Origin: Streptomyces tailanensis
Lineage (GTDB): Bacteria > Actinomycetota > Actinomycetes > Streptomycetales > Streptomycetaceae
Reading direction: 5' to 3'
Assembly: GCF_008386495.1 (NCBI RefSeq)
Contig: NZ_VTHJ01000070.1
Coordinates: forward strand, 1-44,356
Length of the DNA: 44,356 nucleotides
Made by a program: the position numbers and the translations under genes. A model generated the notes under the pieces. That model searched no databases. It saw only the letters and a list, made by a program, of their open reading frames with translations, and had not been told where the DNA came from. This document shows, piece after piece, positions 16,554 through 23,982 of this stretch (position 1 is its first letter; each line of letters opens with the position of its first letter).

Positions 16554-16557
16554 GCCG

Positions 16558-18228
16558 GTGATACCGAAGATCATCACCGGCAAGGGCAGTACCCGCCGCC
16601 TGATCGCCTACCTCTTCGGCAAAGGCACCGCCAACGAGCACATTGATCCGCACCTTGTCGCCTCCTGGAACGCCTTCGCCCCAGACCCCGGCCGCAGCCC
16701 GCACCGTGACCCCAAAGAGGTGGAAAAGCAGCTCCACACACAGCTCGACCAGCCGGTGGCCATGCTCGGCCGCCGGGCTCCGAAGACCACGGTGTGGCAC
16801 TGCCCGGTCCGTGCCGCCCGCGAGGACCCGATCCTGTCCGATGCCCAATGGGCGGAGATCGCCCGCCGGATCGTGGCTGCCGCCGGTATCGCCCCCGCCG
16901 GAGACACCGACGCCTGCCGCTGGGTCGCCGTACGGCACGCCGACGACCACATCCACATCGCAGCCACCCTCGTCCGCCAGGACGGCCGCCGCCCCCGCCG
17001 CGACCACGACATCCGCGCCGTCCAACGAGAGGCCCGCAAGATCGAGATCGACTACGGGCTCCGTCGGCTCAAGCCCGGCGACGGCACGGCCGCCAAGCGC
17101 CCCACCAGCAAGGAAGTGTTCAAGGCCAAGCGTCTGGGCGAGGACGCCACATCCCGCGAGATCCTGCGTCTGCGTGTGCGCCGCGCGATGGCCGCCGCGT
17201 CCACCGAGACCGAGTTCTTCGCCCTGCTTGATGCGACCGGCTTGAACGTGCGGCCGAAAACGGAGCCATCCGGCGATGTAATCGGCTACAGCGTCTCCCT
17301 GCCCGGTGACGTCAACAAGCAGAAGGAACCCATCTGGTACGCCGGTTCCACCCTGGCCGGCAACCTCTCCCTGCCCAAGATCCGCAAACGTCTCGCCGCC
17401 ACCACTCCTGAACCGGTTCCCGTCCGCCCGGGCAATCCCTGGCACCAGGCCACTGCTGCCACCGAACGCATCCCCCACCACCTCGGCAACGGCAACGACG
17501 AAGTGGGCCAAGGCCAGCTGGACGCGCTTGGCGGAGCCCTCGATCTGCTCCCACTCACGGCCCCGGCCGCAGTGCGGGCCGAACTCGAACGAGCCGCCAT
17601 CGCTTTCGAGCGCGCCACCCGCTCCCGCATCGCCGCAGACCACGACAGCGCCCGCGCTCTGCGCCGCAGCGTTCGGGCGATCTGGAAGGACCCGGTACCG
17701 CACGGGGACGGCGCCGGACTGGCAATGCTGCTGGACGTGGCGCTCACCGCGGTCGCCTACGCGATGCATTGGCACCGCACCCGCCAGCACGCCCAACAGC
17801 AGGCGGCAGCCGAACAGACCCTGATCCACCTGCAGGCCGTGTACGCCCAGATCGCCGAACCAGTCCTGGTCGGCCTCGCCAGCCGGGCACCCGGCCTGCA
17901 GACCAAGCGGCGCTACGCCTACCACCTCCAACAGGCGCTGCCCGAGCACGCCGAACGCATCCTCAACGACCCTGCCTGGGATGCCCTGTCCACCGTGCTC
18001 GCCGAGGCAGAGGCTGCTGGCCACAACGCGTCCACCCTCCTCGACCGGGCACTCAGCCAACGCACCCTGGACGACGCCCGCAGCCCTGCCCGCGCCCTTA
18101 CTTGGCGCGTCCGTCGCCTCGGCGAACGCCACGCGCCGGGACCGAGAGCGCAGGCAGCAAATGCCCGCCATGTGCCAGAGCGCCCAGCCGTACGGCCTTC
18201 GCAGGAGCATCAAGCTCGGCGGCGTTGA
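16558..18228 (+). CDS. Relaxase / mobilization nuclease
   Basis: A 556-residue relaxase, predicted to nick oriT and stay covalently bound to the transferred strand. The N-terminal domain has Tyr18 in RLIAYLFGKG as the likely nucleophile. It also has H81 in VWHCPVR and the metal-binding histidines H127, H131 and H133 in RHADDHIHIA. These match MOBP/MobA-type relaxases of actinobacteria. The C-terminal half is long and helical without a recognised domain. The GTG at 16558 is preferred because it follows the mobC stop by four bases and starts directly at the conserved domain. It ends immediately against the convergent methyltransferase gene. Confidence 0.88.
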   Translation: MIPKIITGKGSTRRLIAYLFGKGTANEHIDPHLVASWNAFAPDPGRSPHRDPKEVEKQLHTQLDQPVAMLGRRAPKTTVWHCPVRAAREDPILSDAQWAEIARRIVAAAGIAPAGDTDACRWVAVRHADDHIHIAATLVRQDGRRPRRDHDIRAVQREARKIEIDYGLRRLKPGDGTAAKRPTSKEVFKAKRLGEDATSREILRLRVRRAMAAASTETEFFALLDATGLNVRPKTEPSGDVIGYSVSLPGDVNKQKEPIWYAGSTLAGNLSLPKIRKRLAATTPEPVPVRPGNPWHQATAATERIPHHLGNGNDEVGQGQLDALGGALDLLPLTAPAAVRAELERAAIAFERATRSRIAADHDSARALRRSVRAIWKDPVPHGDGAGLAMLLDVALTAVAYAMHWHRTRQHAQQQAAAEQTLIHLQAVYAQIAEPVLVGLASRAPGLQTKRRYAYHLQQALPEHAERILNDPAWDALSTVLAEAEAAGHNASTLLDRALSQRTLDDARSPARALTWRVRRLGERHAPGPRAQAANARHVPERPAVRPSQEHQARRR

Positions 18229-19419
18229 TCACGAGGCGGAAAGCGGCCATTGAGGGCCGTTCGGGTTCCCGAGCCAGACCACCTGCGCATCGCGGGATGC
18301 CGTCACCCCGAACGCGGCAGTGCTCGGTGAGCCGTACTCCTCCCAGGTGGCCACCGCCGACTCGACCGCATCCCAGAGTCGGCGCCGGCCACCCTGGCGG
18401 ACCTCCCAGCCACTGTCCGTGGGAGCGAGGACGGCGAACGAATCAGTGCCGCCGTCCAGCACGAACGTGCTCACCGGTCCGCCATCGACCGGCATGGAGA
18501 AGAAGCGGGCATCTGGCACCGCGAGTTGTGCCATGAAGCCGGGCCCCGAACCGGTGAGGACTTCCGGCCCGTGCGTGACCTTCCGCTTCGTGCCATCGTC
18601 GGGCCCCGGCACCATGCCGAGGCTCTCCGGCGCATCCTGCTGGCGGGCGATCATGAAGCTCGGGTCGTCCTCGCTGAACCAGCCGTTCGCGCTGTCGCCG
18701 GTGACGATGAGCTTCACCAGGCCGAGGGAGCGCATCCAGCCGCGCAGAGTGGTCAGGATGACGCCGCCGGGCGGCACTTGCTCCAGCCAGGCAGGGGGGA
18801 TGTTCCGGAAACCGCACGTGGCAATCAGCCGGTTGTAGGGGGCTCCGTCGAGGTGGCCGACGCGGCCGTCCCCCACCACCAGGTCAGGGGTATAGCCGGA
18901 CCTCGCGAGAGCCTCGCGGGCTCGCCGTGCCACACCTTCGTCCGTCTCGATCGAGGTCACGGCCTCACTGCCGAGCCGGTGGCACATCAGTGCCGTCGAG
19001 TAGCCGGTGCCTGTCCCGATCTCCAGCACGCTCATGCCCTCGTGCACATCCAGGTCTTCGAGCATCCGGACTACGAGGCTCGGCAGAGTGGACGATGAGG
19101 TCGGGACCGCGTTGCTGATCGGCTTCGGATCGGCCCAGTCGATGTCCCGGCCGTCGAACTGGGTCATCCACGTCTCGTCGGAGTAGATGAGGCGGAGCCA
19201 CGCGTCCTGGCCGGCGTTCGCCTCGGTGACCGGCTCCCAGGTGGTGACACCCGGGCCGTCGCTCTCGCGGTAGAAGCGCGGGATGAACACGTGGCGGGGT
19301 ACTGCCTCAACGGCTGCCCGCCACTCCGGCGAGCGCAGCCAGCCGTCCTTCTCCAGTCCGGCTGCCAGTTGGCGTCGGAAGTCGGCTGCCGCTGTCTCGG
19401 CATGGGGCTCACTAGCCAC
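18229..19419 (-). CDS. PIMT-like methyltransferase of the graspetide pathway
   Basis: A 396-residue SAM-dependent methyltransferase resembling protein-L-isoaspartate O-methyltransferase. It has the SSSTLPS substrate motif (108-114) and the SAM motif VLEIGTGTGY (131-140), followed by an extra C-terminal domain of about 170 residues that plain PIMTs lack. This matches the methyltransferase of ATP-grasp peptide maturase systems. In characterised imiditides such as fuscimiditide, the methyltransferase esterifies an Asp side chain, which then closes to an aspartimide. The GTG start overlaps the end of the ATP-grasp gene by 8 bp. The product is inferred from family knowledge. Confidence 0.88.
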   Translation of the reverse strand: MASEPHAETAAADFRRQLAAGLEKDGWLRSPEWRAAVEAVPRHVFIPRFYRESDGPGVTTWEPVTEANAGQDAWLRLIYSDETWMTQFDGRDIDWADPKPISNAVPTSSSTLPSLVVRMLEDLDVHEGMSVLEIGTGTGYSTALMCHRLGSEAVTSIETDEGVARRAREALARSGYTPDLVVGDGRVGHLDGAPYNRLIATCGFRNIPPAWLEQVPPGGVILTTLRGWMRSLGLVKLIVTGDSANGWFSEDDPSFMIARQQDAPESLGMVPGPDDGTKRKVTHGPEVLTGSGPGFMAQLAVPDARFFSMPVDGGPVSTFVLDGGTDSFAVLAPTDSGWEVRQGGRRRLWDAVESAVATWEEYGSPSTAAFGVTASRDAQVVWLGNPNGPQWPLSAS

Positions 19420-20380
19420 GGAGTCCTCCTTCCAGGAGATCGGCGAGTGCCGCGGTCATGGGCAGACCGGTCGGCGGCTCCATCCAAGCCCACTGTCCCG
19501 AAGGATTGCACTCGATGAAGACCCACTCGCCGGAGTCGGTCAAGGCGAAGTCGAACGCCCCGAAGACAAGCCCGAAGTGCTTCAGGTAGGCACGCATGGC
19601 GCGCTCCACCTCAGGCGGCGTGGTGACGGGCGTGTAGGTGTGGGTGCCGTAGTCGGTGCGCCAGTCGAGGAGACCGGAGTCGATTCGCACCGCGAAGATC
19701 TGTTCGCCGATGACCGTCACCCGGACGTCCGCGACCTTGTCCACGCACTTCTGGAACAGGTGCATGGTGCCGGCCACCGCGTCGTCGATCTCGTCGGTGG
19801 TCACCTCAGTCACGGGAACCGTCTGGGCCTTGCCGTCGACCAGGTAGAGCGGGACCGAGATGGGTTTGAAGATGGCCGGGCCGTGACCCTTGATGAACGC
19901 CCGCGCGTCGTCAGGCACATTGGTGATCAGCGTGGGCGGCAGGGTGAAGCCGGCCGCCGCTGCGGCCGCGAGTCCGGACGGTTTGTACTCGGCGTCGCCG
20001 ATGCGGTTGGGGTGATTGATGTACAGACAGCCGGGCAGCGAAGTGAGGATGCCACCCAGCCCGTAGCGGGCCTGCGCGATGGCGAACCGCTCTTCCTGCC
20101 TGTCGAGGTGAGGGAAGGCGAACCCAGAGGGGCGACGGTAGTACATCGACCTCACGGCGCCCAGGTCGGCACGCCTGCTCAGGGTCTGCACGCTTCCACG
20201 CCACCTGTCGGTGTCGCCGATCGAGGCGGAGCACGACAGGGTGGCGGGGAAGTCACCGGAGTCGAACCGCACGACCGGGACACCCCGGTCGTGCAGCTCG
20301 CTGATCACGATGTCCGTGGTCGGGTCGTCAAGGTTTGTGACAACCAGGACCGGACGATCGTCGTTCGCCACTGGAGTCAC
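19412..20380 (-). CDS. ATP-grasp ribosomal peptide maturase (graspetide synthetase)
   Basis: A 322-residue ATP-grasp ligase. It has the nucleotide-binding AIFKPIS lysine strand (169-175), ADVRVTVIG (217-225) and the metal-binding FIECNPSGQW (288-297), all typical of maturases such as those for microviridins and fuscimiditide. It is predicted to join Thr/Ser hydroxyls to Asp side chains of the precursor by omega-ester bonds, using ATP. Its GTG start overlaps the precursor stop (GTGA), so it is translationally coupled to the substrate gene. Full length and intact. Confidence 0.92.
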   Translation of the reverse strand: MTPVANDDRPVLVVTNLDDPTTDIVISELHDRGVPVVRFDSGDFPATLSCSASIGDTDRWRGSVQTLSRRADLGAVRSMYYRRPSGFAFPHLDRQEERFAIAQARYGLGGILTSLPGCLYINHPNRIGDAEYKPSGLAAAAAAGFTLPPTLITNVPDDARAFIKGHGPAIFKPISVPLYLVDGKAQTVPVTEVTTDEIDDAVAGTMHLFQKCVDKVADVRVTVIGEQIFAVRIDSGLLDWRTDYGTHTYTPVTTPPEVERAMRAYLKHFGLVFGAFDFALTDSGEWVFIECNPSGQWAWMEPPTGLPMTAALADLLEGGLRG

Positions 20381-20679
20381 TGGTCGGTGTCGTTCCCCGT
20401 GTCGCTGTCAGGGGAGTCGCTGTTACGGTCGCCCTGGCCCGTGGTGCCGGTGGACGGATTGGTACCGGAAGATGTGCCATGCCCCGGCGACATGGTGGGC
20501 GCTCCGGACGCGTCCAAGTACCGGGCGGTCTGGGTCGCCGGGTCCAGCTCCACCGCCACGTAGTCCGGGGCCTCGACGGACGGGTACGGGGCGATGCGAC
20601 GCAGGCCCCAAGGAGCGGCGGTCAGGTGTCCCTGTGGCAGCGGGCTGCCGGTGGGGAATCGGTCCATGTAGTTGAACAC
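20377..20679 (-). CDS. Graspetide precursor peptide (ATP-grasp-modified RiPP)
   Basis: A 100-residue precursor. The leader contains PWGLRRIAPYP (residues 23-33) and YVAVELDPATQTARY (40-54), which match conserved leader segments of the ATP-grasp-modified RiPP family. The core starts near HGTSSGT (67-73). Hydroxyl donors are T69, S70, S71, T73, S76, T77, T79 and T80. Acidic acceptors are D84, D88, D91, D93, D97 and D99, with no Glu or Lys in the core, which favours ester chemistry. The start is a GTG at 20679 with AAGGAAG upstream; a longer frame from 20841 has no leader similarity. The ring pattern cannot be fixed from sequence. Confidence 0.9.
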   Translation of the reverse strand: MFNYMDRFPTGSPLPQGHLTAAPWGLRRIAPYPSVEAPDYVAVELDPATQTARYLDASGAPTMSPGHGTSSGTNPSTGTTGQGDRNSDSPDSDTGNDTDQ

Positions 20680-20768
20680 GGTCTTCCTTTCTCTACGGAT
20701 AGTGCCTGTGTCTCGACTGCCTTGCTCGCTCACCAAGCGCATCGGACATCGAGGCGCCCAGCGGGAGT

Positions 20769-20774
20769 TGTCAA
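20769..20774 (-). promoter_or_regulatory. Possible -35 element of the graspetide operon
   Basis: A TTGACA hexamer on the minus strand lies in the 118-bp gap between the upstream small gene and the precursor, about 90 bp before the precursor start. No good -10 hexamer was found at the right distance, so this is only a candidate. Confidence 0.3.
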
Positions 20775-20797
20775 GCGCCGGTCGCCTCGGAGCGGTG

Positions 20798-21145
20798 TCA
20801 GACCGGCGCGACAACTTGCCGACGGAGTCCCTCAAGCACACGCACGAGGAGTGTCACCTCCGGCTCCCTGCCCTCGACCGCCGCTCGGCCCTCCTCGTGC
20901 CAGCGGCTAAGTCGCCGCTGATACTCGGTCTCCGCCCTTGTGGCCTCGGCTCGGATTTCCCCGAGCGCAAGGTCCGACTCCATGTGCAGCCGGAGGAGAT
21001 CCACGGGCGTGATGCGCAGGGGCGCGGCGAATATCTCGGTGCCGGGGTCGCTCGTCGCACGGAAGGGACCGAGGGTGAGTTCTACACACGCCTCTGGGCT
21101 GGGATCGTCCACCAGCTCGTCGGCATCCATCAGACGTAAGGACAC
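20798..21145 (-). CDS. Hypothetical protein upstream of the graspetide operon
   Basis: A 115-residue protein that I do not recognise. The first part is acidic and predicted to be beta-rich (EACVELTLGPFRATSD). The second half is a long amphipathic helix, rich in Glu and Arg (GEIRAEATRAETEYQRRLSRW), consistent with a coiled coil. The GTG start at 21145 has GAGG upstream and lies 8 bp after the stop of the ATPase gene, so the two are probably cotranscribed. Its position before the precursor suggests a regulatory or accessory role in the cluster, but nothing in the sequence shows a function. Confidence 0.65.
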   Translation of the reverse strand: MSLRLMDADELVDDPSPEACVELTLGPFRATSDPGTEIFAAPLRITPVDLLRLHMESDLALGEIRAEATRAETEYQRRLSRWHEEGRAAVEGREPEVTLLVRVLEGLRRQVVAPV

Positions 21146-21153
21146 CCGGGGCC

Positions 21154-21576
21154 TCAGCACTCGGCCGGCACTTCCAGCTCGGCCCACACGACCTTGCCCC
21201 AGCGCTTCCGGTCGTATCCCCATCTCCAGCTGAGGGCCTCCACCAGGAGCAGGCCGCGCCCCTCCTCGGCGTCGTCGTCGGGGCTGCCCAGCTCGGGGCC
21301 TTCCCTGCATGTGTCGGCGACGCCGATACGCACCACGCCCTGGGTTGGACGCGTGACCAGGACACGGACGTTCCGGCACCGGGTGTGGTCGATTGCGTTG
21401 TTGACCAGCTCGGCCACAATCTGCACCCCGGCCTCAGCCAACTCGCCTATGCCCCAAGTGCTTAGGGCTGCGGAGACGAGCAGGCGGGCCCGGCGAGCGG
21501 ATTCCGGCTCGCACGGCATCGTCTCGGTGTAACCGGGGGCGCCGGTCGCAGTAGGTCGGGCTGCGGTCATGGTCAC
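21154..21576 (-). CDS. GHKL-type ATP-binding protein (anti-sigma-factor-like)
   Basis: A 140-residue HATPase_c domain protein of the RsbW/SpoIIAB-like type common in Streptomyces. The N box is visible in IVAELVNNAIDHTRC, the G1 region in VRIGVADTC and the G2 region in EEGRGLLLVEAL. It may bind and inhibit a sigma factor or another partner. The GTG at 21576 is chosen because GGAGG lies nine bases upstream; an ATG two codons later is possible. It precedes the unknown gene and the graspetide operon in the same direction. Confidence 0.8.
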   Translation of the reverse strand: MTMTAARPTATGAPGYTETMPCEPESARRARLLVSAALSTWGIGELAEAGVQIVAELVNNAIDHTRCRNVRVLVTRPTQGVVRIGVADTCREGPELGSPDDDAEEGRGLLLVEALSWRWGYDRKRWGKVVWAELEVPAEC

Positions 21577-21820
21577 AGGAACATCCCTCCGGGGTGGACG
21601 CCCGCCCCCGCGACGGGGTGGCGCCGGGGGCGGGCTCTCCTCCAAGCCGTCGAGGAAGGGGGAATCAGGACCTCGACGGGCTGATACCGAGTCAACCGCC
21701 TGTGGCCCGAGAGGAACAGGAAAGGTCGTGCTCCCACCGGCCGCCTCGAACCGGAAGACTTTGCATTCCCGTGACCTGGGGTCTGGTTCAGTCGGTGACT
21801 GCCGGTCTACGGTCGGTGGC

Positions 21821-23074
21821 ATGGGAGCGAACGCCATCCTCAAGAGCCGGCTGGAGGAACTCGGCCTCACCCAGGATGAATTGGCTGGTCGGATGAACAC
21901 TGCGCTGGCAGAGATCACCGGCAGACCCGGCGATGTCTCCGCCCGCACCGTCCGCAACCTGCTCAACGGAACGTCCCGCCGCCCCATCAGCCGTACATGC
22001 GCCGCGCTGGAGTGGGTGTTCGGGTGCCCCGTCGAGGACTTAGGGTTCAGCGCACCACGCACCATGCACCACCCGCAGGAGGACCCTGTGCGGCGTCGCA
22101 CCTTCATCGCTTCGGCCACCGGGACCGCAGCCGCCGCGGTTCCCCAGATCGCCCAGCGCCGCGCGGTCGGCATGTCAGATGTGGCTCGAGCCGCCACCGG
22201 GATGAACGCCCTCGTCGCAGCCGACGACCGCCAGGGTGGTCACGCGGAGTTGGAGAAGGCGGCAATGAAAGGCCGCGACGGCGTACTGGAGTTGCAGCAG
22301 CGCAACGCCGGCGAACGCGTCCGCCGAGCTCTGTACGCGCTGGCCGCTGAATACTCCACCATCGCGGCCTGGTCCTGCATCGACGCCCGCAACCTCGACC
22401 AGGCGCAACGGCACCTGAACGAATCCGCGACGTACGCCGGCCTATCCCAGGACGGCCCCACCGAAATGCGGGTGTGGGTCAACCTGTCCATGCTCGCCTA
22501 CCAGCGCCAGAACTGGCCGGAAGCTCTCGCGGCAGCTCAGGCCGCACAAGCCTCCCCGGCCGCTCGACGTGACCCGTTCTTCGACTCCCTGGGTCGTATC
22601 CGCGCCGCCCTCGCCTACGCGGCACTCGGCGATGGCCGCATCGCTGGGCGATCCCTCGGATCGGCCCAGGACGCCTTCACCAAGACTCCGGAACGCGAGC
22701 GCCCGCGCTGGACAGCTTTCTACGGCCAGGCCGAACTCGATCACCTCGCCGCCATCGTCCACTACAACAGCGGACACCACGCCCACGCCGAAGCCATGGC
22801 TCACCGCGCCCTGGCCAAGATCCCGACAACCTTCCGGCGCAACAGGGCGCTCGCAACGGCCCAACTTGCTCTCGCGCAACTGCACCAGGGCGACGCCGAA
22901 CAAGCCACAGTGACAGCCGCCGACGTCTTCACCATCATGGATGGCGATCCCCTGCCCGGCCGTATGCGCACGCTCATCGGCGACTTCCACCGGGGCCTGT
23001 TCGCCCTGTCCCCTTCCACCTCCTGCGCACGAGACTGGGCAGACCGAATGCGAACCGAATGGAGTCGAGCGTGA
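21821..23074 (+). CDS. XRE-family regulator with TPR-like C-terminal domain
   Basis: A 417-residue protein. The N-terminal HTH (LKSRLEELGLTQDELAGRMN, through ARTVRNLLNG) is followed by a linker with a Tat-like RRRTFIASATG sequence. Alpha-helical repeats resembling TPRs then run from about residue 130 to the end. This layout is widespread in Streptomyces regulators, some of which control natural-product clusters. It is divergent from the ATPase gene across a 244-bp region, so it may control the graspetide operon. Its stop overlaps the next gene's GTG. The ligand, if any, is unknown. Confidence 0.82.
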   Translation: MGANAILKSRLEELGLTQDELAGRMNTALAEITGRPGDVSARTVRNLLNGTSRRPISRTCAALEWVFGCPVEDLGFSAPRTMHHPQEDPVRRRTFIASATGTAAAAVPQIAQRRAVGMSDVARAATGMNALVAADDRQGGHAELEKAAMKGRDGVLELQQRNAGERVRRALYALAAEYSTIAAWSCIDARNLDQAQRHLNESATYAGLSQDGPTEMRVWVNLSMLAYQRQNWPEALAAAQAAQASPAARRDPFFDSLGRIRAALAYAALGDGRIAGRSLGSAQDAFTKTPERERPRWTAFYGQAELDHLAAIVHYNSGHHAHAEAMAHRALAKIPTTFRRNRALATAQLALAQLHQGDAEQATVTAADVFTIMDGDPLPGRMRTLIGDFHRGLFALSPSTSCARDWADRMRTEWSRA

Positions 23075-23589
23075 CCGACCTACGTCACTTCCAGCACGGA
23101 AACCTCCCCGAAGGTTTCCGGCAGATGCTCATCGACGTACACGCCGACGCCTACGCCGACCAGATGGACGACCCCTTCCACCAGCGCTTCGCCTGGTTCG
23201 TCGACCACTGGAGCGGCATGGAGGGCTTCTCCTGTGTCGTGGCCTACGACGGAGAGGAACCCGTCGGCTTCGCCTACGGCGCCCAGCTCGCCCCTGGCCG
23301 GGAGTGGTGGCGCTCCACGGGTTACGAGCCGAACAACGGCTACACCTCTACCTATGCCGTGTCCGAGGTGATGGTCCGCCCCGGCTGGCGCAAGCAGGGC
23401 ATCTCCGAGCGATTGCACGAGGCGCTGCTCAAGGAACGTACGGAAGACCTCGCCGTGCTCCTGGTCGACGTCACCCACCCCAAGGTGCAGGAACTCTATG
23501 AGTCGTGGGGGTACTCCAAAGTCGGCGAGCAACAACCATTCGCCGACTCACCCGTGTACGCGGTGATGGTCCAAGACCTCCGGGACTGA
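23071..23589 (+). CDS. GNAT family N-acetyltransferase
   Basis: A 172-residue GNAT-fold protein. The acetyl-CoA binding motif lies in VSEVMVRPGWRKQGISERLH (the RKQGIS loop), followed by the LYESWGYSKVGE C-terminal strand typical of the family. The GTG start at 23071 overlaps the regulator stop (GTGA) and has GGAG six bases upstream, so the two are coupled. It is the last gene before the right attachment site. It could modify the graspetide, protect the host, or be unrelated cargo; the substrate cannot be read from the sequence. Confidence 0.82.
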   Translation: MTDLRHFQHGNLPEGFRQMLIDVHADAYADQMDDPFHQRFAWFVDHWSGMEGFSCVVAYDGEEPVGFAYGAQLAPGREWWRSTGYEPNNGYTSTYAVSEVMVRPGWRKQGISERLHEALLKERTEDLAVLLVDVTHPKVQELYESWGYSKVGEQQPFADSPVYAVMVQDLRD

Positions 23590-23656
23590 ACCACACTCAG
23601 AGAGCGGCGAGTCGGCTGTCGAGCCGGCACGCACAAGTCGCTCGTATCGAGCCCGA

Positions 23657-23675
23657 GGGCACATCCAGGGCACAT
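23657..23675 (+). repeat. Arm-type repeats, right end of the element (two GGGCACAT, period 11)
   Basis: GGGCACAT occurs at 23657-23664 and 23668-23675, matching the left-end pair in sequence, orientation and 11-bp spacing. The following 130 bp up to the core also resemble the sequence before the third attachment copy. They are probable integrase arm sites of attR. Confidence 0.6.
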
Positions 23676-23787
23676 GAGCCCGGGAAACGGCGTAGACCAG
23701 TGAGAACTACGGAGAGACGTTTCCCCTGGTCAGCGCACACATCGCCAAGAAACCCCAGGCCAGCACCCTCCCGCCCTCAATCGGCTT

Positions 23788-23863
23788 CATGAGTGGCAGG
23801 ACTTCTCGCATCGGCTGCATGAGGCGGGGCATCAGCCTTATTGCCTGGTGTGGCTCTGACCTG
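23788..23863 (+). pseudogene. Duplicated 3' end of the attachment-site host gene with att core (copy B)
   Basis: A gene-less fragment re-encodes the last 24 codons of the protein ending at 11590, starting at LHEWQDFSHRLH. Most changes are synonymous, and the last sense codon is changed (Leu for Pro). The 31-bp core at 23816-23846 is identical to copy A. It is the right end of the graspetide element and the left border of the following island. Confidence 0.85.
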
Positions 23864-23879
23864 GGATTTCATGAGTAGC

Positions 23880-23902
23880 GGGCGGGGTTTCCGACCCCGC
23901 CC
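23880..23902 (+). terminator. Terminator-like hairpin after attachment copy B
   Basis: A perfect 9-bp stem (GGGCGGGGT with ACCCCGCCC) with a TTCCG loop lies at the same distance from the core as the hairpins in copies A and C. The sequence differs but pairing is kept. Confidence 0.7.
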
Positions 23903-23982
23903 TCGTCATGTGATGGCCATGTAGCGGGTTCTGACCGCGTGTCCGGATGGGCGGCCAGCACCACGTAGCGCGCTCAGTCACA

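Larger units (their letters stand above)
11547..23846. mobile_element. Mobilizable integrative element carrying a graspetide cluster
   Basis: This interval is bounded by identical 31-bp cores. It contains, in order, a tyrosine integrase, an excisionase-like protein, a DUF3631 P-loop protein, a MobC-like protein, a relaxase, a graspetide operon with accessory genes, a regulator and an acetyltransferase. No TraB/FtsK-type translocase and no type IV coupling protein is visible. It should therefore be mobilized in trans rather than self-transmitted, that is, an IME rather than a full ICE. Arm-type repeats GGGCACAT lie inside both ends. Confidence 0.82.

Noticed and set aside
20680..20841. N-terminal extension of the graspetide precursor to 154 residues
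   Set aside because: The GTG at 20679 has a good AAGGAAG site and leads straight into the conserved leader. The extension would cross the probable promoter region.
11547..23846. Self-transmissible ICE (AICE) with TraB-type transfer
   Set aside because: No FtsK/TraB-like translocase or Spd genes were found. A relaxase and MobC point to mobilization in trans instead.
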